Assembly: GCA_038501195.1 (NCBI GenBank)
Contig: JBBPUQ010000004.1
Coordinates: 2,480,001-2,544,000 of the forward strand
Origin: Nemania diffusa
Taxonomy: Eukaryota; Ascomycota; Sordariomycetes; Xylariales; Xylariaceae
DNA: 64,000 nucleotides
Direction: 5' to 3'
Of this stretch, positions 43,796-54,884 are shown piece by piece. Position numbers and translations under genes: made by a program. Position 1 is the stretch's first letter, and the number at the start of each line of letters is the position of its first letter. Below the pieces are notes generated by a model. That model was not told the origin of the DNA. It saw only the letters and a program-made list of their open reading frames with translations, and did no database searches.

Positions 43796-46700
43796 TTAAT
43801 TAATAATTACAAAATATAATTATAAATTAACAAAATAAAAAAATAAAAACTAATTATTGTTAAAAATAACTTTTATAATATATTTTTTTTTTTTATATAA
43901 AAAGTAAATTATTATTTTTATTAATTAGTTAAAAATATATTAAATTAATTATTAAATAAATAAAACTTAACTATTATAAAATTGAAGTTTTTTTTATAAT
44001 AATTTAATTAATTTTTATATAAAAATTAATAAAACTATAAATTATTTTATATATTTAATTTTTTAACTATTTTATTTATTTTATAATTTTTATTTTTTTA
44101 TTTTTTATAATTATATTAATATTAATAATAAAAATAGCAGTAATAGTAATAATTATAATAATTTAATAGCTTTATATAATAAAAATAACTTTATATATAA
44201 AAATATAGCTAACAATAATAATATTTAAATAAAAATTTAAAAAAAAAAACAGATTTAAAATATTAAAATATAATTATTAACTTTAATATTTTTTTAAAAC
44301 TTATAAAATTAATAATATATTTTATATAATATTTATATAATTATATATAATTAAAGTTAAAAATAAATAATTTATATAAATATTTATAATAAATTTTAAT
44401 AAATAAACAAAATTTATATTTATAAATATTAATTATATATTTAAATAAAAATTTAATATTATAATTAAATATAATTTAAATATTTAACTATATAATATAA
44501 TATATAATAATAAATTTATTTATATTTTTAAAAAATATAAAAATAAAAATAATAACAAATCAAACAATAATATATTTATATAAATAATATTAGTTTTAAT
44601 ATTTATATTAACAAATATATTAAAACTTTTTATTATATAAATAAATTTCTTAATATTATAATTAATTATATTAAAATTAATAATATTAATATATATTTTA
44701 ATATTTAATATAAATAATTAAATATTTTTTTTTTTTATATAAATAAAAATTTAAAAATTTATATTTATTTTTAAAATTTTTACTATATATTTTATATTTT
44801 TATTTATATATAAAAATCGATTATATAAACTTTTTTTTATTTAAATTATTTATAATAATTTAATTAAAATAATTTAATTTATTATATTTATTAAAATATA
44901 ATAATTTAAGTAAAACTATAATAATAAATTATATAATATATTATATAATAAAGTTTAAATATTTATTTTAATATATTGTTATTTTAAAATTATTAAAAAA
45001 TAATATTATATAATATTAGTTTTTATATTAAAAAAAAAAGTTAAATAATATTATTTTAATTATATTAATTTAATATATAAATAAAATAAAATTTATATAA
45101 TATTTAATAATTATTTTAATATAATAATTAATTATAATTAATATTAAATTAATTAAATTATTATTATTTTTATATAAATAAAATAAAATAATTTAATAAA
45201 AATAATATTTAAAATATTAAAAATTATAATTAATAAATTTTAATTTATATAATATATTTTAAAACTTAGTTATTATAAAAAAATATTATTTTATATAATA
45301 GTTATATAAATATATTTTAATATATTTAAGTTTAAATTTATTTTAATTAATTAAAAACTTATATATAAAGTTTTATTTTTTAATTTATAAATAATATTAT
45401 AAGTTTTTTTTAATTAAAAAATAAACTATTATTATATAATAAATATTTATTTTATTAATAAATAATATAATATTAAATATTTAAAATAATTATATAATTA
45501 TAACTTTAAAAAAAAATTTTATTAAAAATTATAATAATTATATAATAAAAATAATAAAAATAACAAAAATTGTTTTATGTATAAAAAATTTAATTATTAA
45601 TTTATTAATTATAACTAATAAAAAAAATCAAAAATAAAAAAGTAATATTTTATTATATATAATATTTTAAAATAAAAAGTTTTATTATATAAAAAATATA
45701 ATATATTTATATTAAACTATAAAAATAATAAAAACTTTTTATATAATAATAAATTTAATAATAATTTAAATTTTAAAATTAAAAATAAAACGGTTTAATT
45801 TTTAATAAATTTAATATATTTTTATTATATAATAAAAAAAAATATATATATATTTAAAACTAAATATTAATATTAAATAATTTTTATTTAAATAATTAAT
45901 ATAATATAAAATATTAAAATATTTTATAAAATATTAATATAATTAAAATTTTAATTATTAAAAAAATTTAAATTAAAACTTTTATATAAAAAAACTTTTT
46001 TATATAAATAAATTAAATTTTAAATAATATAATAATTTAATTTAATAATATTTCAAATTTTAAACTTATAAATATTATAATTATTTTAATATTAATTAAA
46101 TCGATTAAATTTTATATTTTAAATATATTAATATTATTTTTATTATTATTATAAAATATAAATTAATTATATATTTATTTTAATAATATATAAAATATAA
46201 TTATATAATAAAATAATATAATAATATTAATTATATAAAAATAAAAATATTTATTTTTTAATATTAACTAATTAAAAATTATAAATTATTTTATAAAATA
46301 AAAATTTTAAAAATTATATTATTGATTTAAATATTTTTATATAAAAAAACTTATAAAATTATTATAAAAAGTTAAATAAAATAATATTAATATTTTAATA
46401 TTTTAAAAAATTAAAAAGTTTTATTATTATTATTAATTATATAATTAAACTTTAAAAAAATTTAAGTTTTTATTAAAAAATAAATATAATTTTAATTATA
46501 AAATTATTATTAATATTATATAAATTAATAAATATTTAATTTTATATATAATTGATATAAATATTTTATTTTAAATTGTTAAATTTTTAAAATTTTTAAA
46601 TATATATAATATTTAAAATATATTATATTAATATTAAATTTTAATATATTAAAAACTATTTAATTATATAATATATAATTTTAATATAAATTTTTTATTT

Positions 46701-49028
46701 AAAAAATTTTATAATAATATATAATTAATTAAAATTTTATATAAAAAAATATTTATTAAAATATATTAAACTATTAAAAAAATTAAATAAATATATATAT
46801 TATTTTATTATATATTTAATATTTTATATAAAAAAATCGATTATTATATAAATAAAAAAATAATATTATAAATAATTATAAAAGTTTTAAATAATATAAT
46901 TAAATTAAATACTTTTATATTTCTTTTATTAATTTTTAAAATTTATTTTAAAATTAATAGCAATTTATTTTTTTTATTAAAAATTATTTAAAAAATAAAA
47001 ATTATATAAAAAGTTATAAAAATATTAAACATATTTATATAAAAATTAATATTAATTAAGCTATATAAATTAAAAATAAATTAATATTATTATATAAAAT
47101 ATTTTCTTTATTTTTTTAAAATAAAATTATAATATAAACAAAATATAAAAGTTAAATAAAACTATATAAAATTTTTATAATTAAAAATTATAATATTATA
47201 GTTAATATAATAAATAAATTAGTTAAATTTTATTATATATAAATTAAATTATATTATTAATAAAAAATTATATTTAATTTATTATATAAAAAAAATAACT
47301 TTTTATATAATTTTTTTTAAATTATTAAATAGCTATAACTTTAATATAAAAATAAATTAAAAGAATTATTTATATTTATTAATAACTAATATTTTATATT
47401 AAAAAAAATTAATAATTATATTTTAATTATATAATTAAAATAAAATAATATAATTATTATATTTAATATATTTTTTAAACAATTAAATATAATTAAAATA
47501 AATATATTAATAATTTAAAATATATTTTAATTTATATAATATAATTTAAATTAATATAATTAAATAAAAGTTTTTTAAATTAAATTTATATAAAAAATTA
47601 AAAATAAAATAATTAAATTATATAAAAAGTTTAAATTAATTATATAAAATTATAAAAATAATAATAAAGTTTAAATTTTTATATAAATATTAATAATTTA
47701 ATATATAAATTAATAATTTATTATAATTTTAAAACTATTTTTAATTTAAAATTTTAATATATATATAAAATTATAAAATATTTTATAAATATATATATAA
47801 TTATATAATAAATTAAACTAAAAAATTTATATTTATTTATTAAAAAAACTAAAAATTAAATATTTAATAAATATTATATTTTAAATTATATAATTATTAT
47901 ATAAATTAATTAAATTAAAATTATATTAATATAAATATTTATATATAATTTATATTTTTTATATATTAAAAAAAAACTTAATAAATTTACAATTATAAAA
48001 TTTTAAATAAATAATATTTTTAATATTATATTTAAAAAGTTTTTATATAAAAAAAAAATAAAACTATTATTTTATATAAAATCAAAAATAAAATTAATAT
48101 TTAAATATTTTATTAAATTTAATAAAAATAAAATTTAAATAAATAAATAAAAAAAAAATTTTATTTAATAAAAATAAATTAAATAATTATATATTATTAA
48201 TTTTTATATAAAAAATTATTTTTAATAATATATTATTTAATAAATTTAAAATATATATATTATATTAATATATTAATTAAAAGTATTATATAATTTATTA
48301 ATTGTTATATAAATTTAAAAATTATTAAAAAATAATATTAAAATATTAAATATATAAATATAATAATAAATTAATAATATATAGTAAAAATTATATTATA
48401 TATTTTTAAATTTTAATTATATAAAAATTTTTATTTTTATTAATAAAGTATTTATAAATAATAAAAATTTAAATTTTTAAATTAAATTTATAATTATATT
48501 AATTAATAAAAATTATATAAAAAATATTTTTACAATTAAAAATAATATTATTTATTAAAATTTAATTAAATATAAATAAATTATATATAATATATTAATA
48601 AATAAATTATATAATATAATTAATAGATTTAATTATATTATTATATTTAATATAATTTTTTAAAAAATTATTTATATAATAAAATTATTAACTATATTAT
48701 TAGTTATATATATTAATTTTAAATTTTTATATAAATATTTAATTAAATTAAAAACTATATAAAAAAAACAATTTATAATTAATATTATATTATTTTAAAA
48801 AATATATAAAAATTATAAAATTATAAAAATATAATAAATTAATAATAAAAATAATTTAATAAATATTTATATAAAAAAAACATTTAATTAAATATTAAAA
48901 AAATTAATTAATATAAATAAATTAATTATATAAATAAAAATATATATAAATTAATTAAATAGTAAAAAAAATAACAAAAAATTAATTAATATTAAAATTA
49001 AAATTATTATATAAAAAAAAATTTTTAA

Positions 49029-49336
49029 TATTAAATTAATAATTTAATAAAATTTATATATATATATTAAATATATATAATTAAAATTTAAATTAAAACT
49101 TTTAGTAAATAATTAAATAAATAAAAAATATAAAAATTTATTAAAATTTACAAAATTTATAAGTTTTATATATATATATATATAAATAATTTATATATAA
49201 CTTTTTTAGTTATATTTTTTTTTATAAAATATATATATAAATTAATATAAAACTTTAAAATTTAAAAATAAACTTTAAATTTTATAAATTATTTTAAATT
49301 TTTATATATATATATATATAAAAAGTTTTATTAATA
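49029..49336 (+). repeat. Right LTR of the third element
   Basis: The second copy of the LTR, more completely converted to A and T than the left one, with a shorter TA tract. It is followed by AATTA, the same five bases that precede the left LTR. Confidence 0.82.
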
Positions 49337-49515
49337 AATTAAATTTTTTATTTAAAATAACTAAAATATATAATTTAATTAATTAAATATATAAATTAAT
49401 TAAAAAATATAAATTAATTAAAAAATATAACTTAATTTAAAAATATAAATTATTTAAAATATATAAATTATTTAAAATATTTAAAATATATAAATTAATT
49501 AAAAAATATAAATAG
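49337..49515. repeat. Degenerate A+T satellite
   Basis: Repeated modules of the form TATAAATTAATTAAAAAA, some with TTATTTAAAATA, follow one another with a period of about 18-21 bases. The first part copies the unit left of the element at 43,389-43,459. Confidence 0.65.
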
Positions 49516-50389
49516 TTAAATTATAAAAATATATTTAAAATTAATAATAGTTTATATAAAATATTATATAATAGTTAAATAAAATTAAAATTTTATTAAA
49601 AAAAAATTTTTATTATATAATATTATTTATATATTTTAATTATTTAAAGCTTTAAATAATCGATTAAGTTTTATTAAATTTATAACTAGTTATATAGTTT
49701 AAATTTGTTTTATAAATATAATAATTAAATAATTTTAAATTAATTAATATATATTAAATATTTATTATTTAAATTATTTGTTTTTATATATAACTTATTT
49801 TATAATATATATTGTTTTTTATTAACTATTAAAAATTTGTTATTTTTTTATATTTTTAAACTAAATTTATTATAATTAATTATTATTAATTAGTTATTAT
49901 AACAATTATTTTTAATATTAATAATAAAATAAATTTTAAGTTTTATAATTATTAACTTTTTTTTTTAAAGTAAATTTTTTATTTTGTTTAGTTTTATTAG
50001 TAAAATATAATATATTTTAAAAAAACTTTATATATATATATATTTTTTTAACGATGTTTTTTTTACTATTTAATAAAAAAATAAATATAATTTTACTTTT
50101 TTAAAAAAAAAACATTTAAAATATATTTAAAAATTTTAAAAAAAGTTTAATATTTATATTATTAATATTATTTTAAAAATTACTAACTACAAATTTAATA
50201 TTAAAAATTTATATATTGTATTTTATGCTTTATTATTTAATTTTAAAAATAGCAAATAATAATTAATATATATTTTATTTATAATATATATAAATAGCTT
50301 TTTTTTTATTTATATATTGTTTTAATTAATATTATATTATAAAAATATAATTTTTAACTTAAATATTAAAAATTATAAAGTTATATAAT

Positions 50390-50580
50390 TAAGTAAAGTT
50401 TATAAAGTTTTAAACTATAGATTTAAATTATATATTTTATTTTATAGCTTTTTATTAGATTTATTTTTTAGCTTAATATATTATTTAAATAAATCTTTAT
50501 ATTAGAATTTAGCCTTTGCGTACCAATTGAATGTTTTTATACTCGTGAGTGCTTTGCTGAGTAAGGTGGGAGTTATTATA
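50390..50580. repeat. 191-bp tandem unit, mutated copy at the isochore edge
   Basis: This copy aligns without gaps to 50,581-50,771. Every difference reads C in the right copy against T here, or G against A. In the first 115 or so bases nearly all convertible sites are changed, including CpC and CpT contexts. In the last 75 bases only about six changes remain (for example GCGC to GCGT). The mutation front therefore fades inside the unit. The origin of the unit is unknown; it might be a short solo-LTR-like sequence. Confidence 0.92.
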
Positions 50581-50771
50581 CAAGTGGGGTCTGTGGGGCT
50601 TTAGGCCATAGACTTAGGTTACATACTCCATTCTGTAGCTTCTCACTAGACCTACTTCCTAGCTTAGTACATTATCCAGATAGGTCTCTATACCAGAATT
50701 CAGCCTTTGCGCACCAATTGAGTGTTCTTATACTCGTGAGTGCCTTGCTGAGTAAGGTGGGAGTTACTATA
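50581..50771. repeat. 191-bp tandem unit, intact copy
   Basis: This adjacent head-to-tail copy is of normal base composition and can serve as the unmutated reference for its left neighbour. It contains no open frame of note. The following 330 bases are unique sequence in which I see nothing. Confidence 0.92.
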
Positions 50772-51109
50772 ATACGCCTGCTGTGCAGGTGCATACAAAA
50801 GATAAAGCGTGCCGCCGTAGGCAGAACTGAAGAATCAAGACAGCTAAACATACACCTCTTACCCTAAAGATACTGAAAAATCAATTCGAACATATTTATG
50901 ATATTAAAATCTCGGAAGTCCGAGCTATGAGCTTATGCCGCCGGGACCCTGTCTCTCGATATAGACGCTAGCCGTTGTTTAGGGTCTATTTGCACACTAT
51001 GTGTGATAGCTAGGTAGTTTTTTAGGCATAATAAGTGTTTCTCCCATCTCATGCACTTCGGCCGCGAAACACGTAGTCCCAATCTTCATGCTTTAGTCGT
51101 TGGTAACAT

Positions 51110-51350
51110 TGAAACTCGCCTTAGTCCCGCGGTCTTTAAACTCGCGATATGTCTTATCTAGGATTCTAGCATGACAAACTAGAATGATGGTGATGCCTAC
51201 TTGGCCACTGATTTTTTTGCCAATTCTAGTCTATCGATCCGTATCCAAGCAATAACAGCCATTATGTGCTATTGATGTAATATTCGCAACGCTCCTTCGC
51301 GGTCCAAGGTTTAGAAATGGATTTGACTAGAAGCCTAGAACATAGCAAGC
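51110..51350 (-). pseudogene. Candidate remnant of a coatomer epsilon-subunit-like gene
   Basis: A single minus-strand frame reads IHF-stop-TLDREGALRILHQ-stop, then AVIAWIRIDRLELAKKSVAK-stop and further. This resembles the TPR-type stretch of epsilon-COP in animals and some fungi, where a 'GALR-LHQ' helix is followed by 'VQI-LK-DRLDLA-KEL'. At least six in-frame TAG or TAA stops occur, each explainable from CAG, CAA or TGG by C-to-T or G-to-A change. No splice sites or ends could be fixed. It lies 0.3-0.6 kb outside the A+T block, so mutation may have leaked outward, or this may be a separately mutated duplicate. The family assignment rests on memory of motifs and could be wrong; another TPR protein is possible. 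Confidence 0.45.
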
Positions 51351-51998
51351 CAAGGGCCCGAGGATCCCCTGCGACTCATTCTTCTCCCAGAGAGAGGCAC
51401 TGGAAGTACAACGAGTAAATTAACGATAAACAACCTGTTGCGACAGGGTAGCAACGACATGCCACTTATAGGTAGCTTCTACAAGCACTACATTAGCGAG
51501 ACAGAACCAATTCTGCTGTAGTTAGTCATGTCACGTGATCTAGTGTTAAATAAAGGTCTTCTCTTATATATCTATATATCGAGTATTTATTCTTCGTTTT
51601 CCCATGCTGTTGAGTGAAACATTGAGGGAATACTTTTTCTAGTCTACCTAGTTCTAATCTTATAAATACTTCTGCATATATTAAAATAGAAAATCACATG
51701 GTCGCCTTTGCCTGGCTTTCAAAAGGCAGCAAAATTAGGAAAACTCATCACCTTCCTTGGTTCGGTGCTTACTTAACTTGCTGCTTAGTTCCGAAGGCAA
51801 CAGAGATAACGAAGTGCGGTCTATTATCTTGCGCAACCTTGATCGTGATAATCAAGAGACATGTATGTGATAAATATATCCAACATATGTAGCTTATCAT
51901 ATTATACTTTTTTCATCTTTTTTTACTCCGTACCGACCTAAGAGACTTAGGTACCTCGAGCTATTATTCTATATTTAGCGGCTACCCAGGTAGGGCGA

Positions 51999-52032
51999 CA
52001 TCCCCCGCTATAGAGGGGTCATCCCCCGCTAT
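51999..52032. repeat. Short direct repeat, 13 bp spaced by 21
   Basis: CATCCCCCGCTAT occurs at 51,999 and again at 52,020, separated by AGAGGGGT. The surrounding 52,033-52,900 holds no gene I can support. A short open frame at 52,486-52,737 has no recognisable features. Confidence 0.6.
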
Positions 52033-52900
52033 TATGTGGGGCACCTGACGATAAACTGCCCATACCTTATTTATTGTTCATTGGTTTCTGGTTCACCTTC
52101 CAATATAATTTATACTGTTCATATTCCATGCTAGCGAGGAAGCATGGCATATCTACATGTAGGTAGCAATAACTGTGTAGGTCAGCTGCTGGATTTGAAT
52201 GCGCTGAGTAGACGCATTAGGTCGTGCAACACCTCTCTTTTGAAAAGGGGTTGATATCAACCAATGCTAGTCAAGAACACATTTAGGTCCTCGCTTATTT
52301 CTGTACGCTCTAAGACGATCGCAGACCCGACAGCAACAAAAAAAGGGTGTATACAACTCGTCTTTGTTCGGCAGCCACGTTGAGGCAGTCAGTCTGCCTA
52401 TCATGTAGGAAGAACTTGCATACTCGATCCTCCGATTCTATTCGACGGGCACATTTTTAACACCCTACCTTTCAAAATACCATGCATGAGGAGGATTCCC
52501 AGATGCTACCCTCCCATCCTGTGCGCCAACTCTAGCCAAAATGGTCAAGTAATGCGATGTGCTACCGTGGTTGCCACGGCTTCTCCCACGTTTTCCGCCC
52601 CTAATCCGTCAGTCTGTGGCGGTAGGATCGTGCTCAGCCTCCACTTGCAGGGCAGAAGCTGGCGATCATGTAACCCGAGAAGAAGTAGCCTAAAGCGAGA
52701 TTACTACGGCAAGTGTGAGGGCAAGAGTAGAACATAGACAGAACAGTAGCGACGAAGTCCACATCGTGACTTCTGAGCTTCCTACGTACCCTAAACTGCA
52801 ATATTCAGTCTCTCCCATCTGCCCACAACCCAAATTGAAGAACTCTACCTAGATAACTCCAAGATAGAGGGGCATCACTCAACTTTCTAAGCACCTAGTG

Positions 52901-54382
52901 ATGGATCTCAATAAGCCAGCACTCGAGCCACCGCCTGGTATCGAATCCAACTTTGACAACCCTCCGAACGGCAACGTGCAGGCGAACATTGGAATCGCAA
53001 TATGTATCTTTATAGTCTTCATAGGAGCGTCCTTCCGTGCGTACTCTAAGATATTCTGCTTGAAACAGGTGAATCTTGAAGACTGTCAGTTATCTAGCAC
53101 TCGTTACATATTATCTCCCGATCTAATACTCAAGCATCAATCTAGACGTGGGACTTGTGGCACTTGTAAGCGACTAGTATCTATTCAGATGATGCTAAGA
53201 TGTTAATATACGTACCTAAAGGCGCCGTATATCACCTTTATATACGGGGTATACAATCTTATGCGAACTACGGGTATATACGTCCATCAATGGAATATAC
53301 GAGCTAGCGAATTGCCATCGGCTTTATACGTAGGCTACCCACACTATTAATATCCCATGCTGTGTCCATTAACGCGGCCAATAGATCGTATATACCAATA
53401 CCTCCTTCTTCCAAGCCACCATGGGCTCCGTGAAGACCGCGATCCTGCTTGAGTGGATGCGGATTTTTGTTCCACCTGGCACTAGGACTGCTTTTTGGTG
53501 GGCGTGTCAGGTTGTCATGTGGATTAACATATTATACTACACCTCAGTAGTCATCTTCTCCGCTATATCGTGCTCCCCTCACGAGAAGATATGGCACCCA
53601 ACTTTACCTGGAAAATGCTTCAACACTAAGGCGTTCTTCATTACTAACGCCACGCTGAACTTGGCCTCGGATTTGTTCATCTTAGCTCTTCCGCAGAGGG
53701 TGATATGGACTCTCAAGATGTCGAGACAGAAGAAAATCGGCGCTTCCGTAGTATTCGCTGTCGGCATTGTGTACGAGCCCCTATATAACCTCGAGTGTGT
53801 GTCTTAGTTGATATTAATAACGCTTCAAACAGTGCGTCTCTAGTCGGAGCTGCGCGACTCTTCAGAGCCGTGATATACTACTTGTCGGACGATAATATAT
53901 ACAACGTATCAGCGGTGTTTTTATGGTGCACGGCTGAGCTATCCGTGGCATTCCTTGTCTTCTGCCTACCGGCAATCCCAAAGGTATTCTCTAGTGACAG
54001 CTGGATTAGGCAATCTGCAGCACGTCTCCGTTTATGGCTCGGCTCCGGGAAGACTCGCTTAACCGACGTTTCCGAGACCGATGAAAAAGCGCCATCATGG
54101 AACTCGTCGACATTCCGCAAAGGTCCTCCGTTAGAGGCCACATGGAATCAGCATCCCGCCCAGTTCAATTCACAGCATGCCTATGTGGCGTCCCATCCGA
54201 GACCTCACATCTATGCCCCGGATGCGACGAAGAACTGCTTTACCTCTACTAGATCTAAGGTATTGCAACCTTACGTCCAAGAGCCTTGGCCACTCGGGGC
54301 GTGGTCTACTCGGTACGATCCGTCAACTAGTTGGTACGAGGAAGCAAGACAAAGCCCCGAGGAAAGAAGTGGGAGACTTTAG
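52901..54382 (+). CDS. SAT4/PTH11-type seven-helix integral membrane protein
   Basis: Five exons give 415 residues: 52,901-53,084, 53,146-53,165, 53,222-53,329, 53,385-53,770 and 53,833-54,382. Introns are 55-62 bp and all join in phase. The order of motifs is that of the fungal rhodopsin-fold (SAT4) family: FRAYSKIF and LEDY near residues 45-62, YVHQWNIRASELP after helix 2, AILLEWMRIFVPPGTR before helix 4, C-x-P-EKIW and PGKC in the extracellular loop, then KKIGASVVFAVGI and FLVFCLPAIPK. Helices lie near 29-45, 62-80, 105-130, 140-166, 188-207, 220-241 and 257-280. A hydrophilic tail of about 130 residues follows. There is no CFEM domain at the N-terminus. Relatives are membrane sensors or orphan receptors of mostly unknown ligand. 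It is the first intact gene beside the A+T block. Confidence 0.85.
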
Positions 54383-54421
54383 TCTTTAGAAGACACCTGC
54401 GCATCTATAGAGAGCAGAGTG

Positions 54422-54460
54422 TTCAATATATGCGCGTTCAATATATGCGCATTCAATCCG
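54422..54460. repeat. 15-bp tandem repeat downstream of the SAT4-type gene
   Basis: TTCAATATATGCGCR is present twice at 54,422 and 54,437, followed by a partial third unit. It probably lies in the 3' untranslated region. From here to 54,884 I see no gene. Confidence 0.75.
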
Positions 54461-54884
54461 TTAGGTTGTTTGTACTTAAGTTGCCGACTGCTAAAAAGCC
54501 TTGGCTCGATTTGCCCCTATAGTTCACTGCGAGTCCCTGCTCAACAACACCTAGCCTTGAAGCGACTTATTAACAACTCAATAATGATCTTAATGCACTT
54601 AATATAATGAGAATAGCGTGTGGCGAGTCTCTTGTACTCAGATCTGGCCCCACAGTCAGAATTGATGATAGTGAATGGCGTTTATTGTACGCGAGTTTTA
54701 TTGATCGATGTTGGTGAATATAAATGAAGATTTCACGTAGTATCTTTAAATATAAAATAAAAATGTGGGCATCAAACTTGCAGTTACATTCCTTTCTGCA
54801 AATTGATCATCTCGTCTTACATCGTCAATAGCGATTTTGACCCTCATTTTCACACCTATTCTACCTATCTGAACTAACGGTACA

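Larger units (their letters stand above)
43460..49336 (+). mobile_element. Third LTR retroelement with 5-bp target-site duplication
   Basis: Direct repeats at 43,460-43,795 (336 bp) and 49,029-49,336 (308 bp) bound a 5.9-kb element. The length difference is due largely to the (TA)n tract inside the LTR. Both LTRs start TATTAAAY and end TTAATA, as expected from TGTTAA...TTAACA after mutation of TG and CA. The five bases on each outer side are AATTA (43,455-43,459 and 49,337-49,341), a perfect target-site duplication. The plus strand is A-rich inside, which suggests plus orientation. I could not recognise RT or integrase motifs, so Gypsy or Copia is undecided. Confidence 0.8.
1..50505. repeat. 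A+T isochore of RIP-degraded transposons
   Basis: By eye this block is almost pure A and T. No open frame resembles a gene, and every recognisable coding relic is broken by stop codons. G and C survive mainly in short contexts such as AGCT, AAC/GTT and a few TCGA sites. The pattern fits saturation by C-to-T and G-to-A mutation, as in fungal RIP, and the duplicated unit at the right edge shows those changes directly. Three LTR retroelements can be outlined; the rest is older, unassigned repeat DNA. Stretches not covered by other entries (most of 165-11,260, 28,788-36,000, 36,861-41,240, 41,301-43,380 and 49,516-50,389) show only degraded A+T sequence to me. It could be centromeric, subtelomeric or an internal isochore; the sequence alone does not decide. 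Confidence 0.93.

Noticed and set aside
1..50505. Mitochondrial DNA or plasmid as an explanation for the A+T richness
   Set aside because: No rRNA, tRNA or respiratory genes are present, the sequence holds nuclear-type LTR retroelements, and it continues into nuclear genes.
51698..51892. 64-residue open frame
   Set aside because: No family resemblance, no splice context, and it lies in otherwise gene-free sequence.
52486..52737. 83-residue open frame
   Set aside because: Cysteine- and arginine-rich without known motif; the opposite strand also shows stop-interrupted sequence. It is probably chance or an old remnant.
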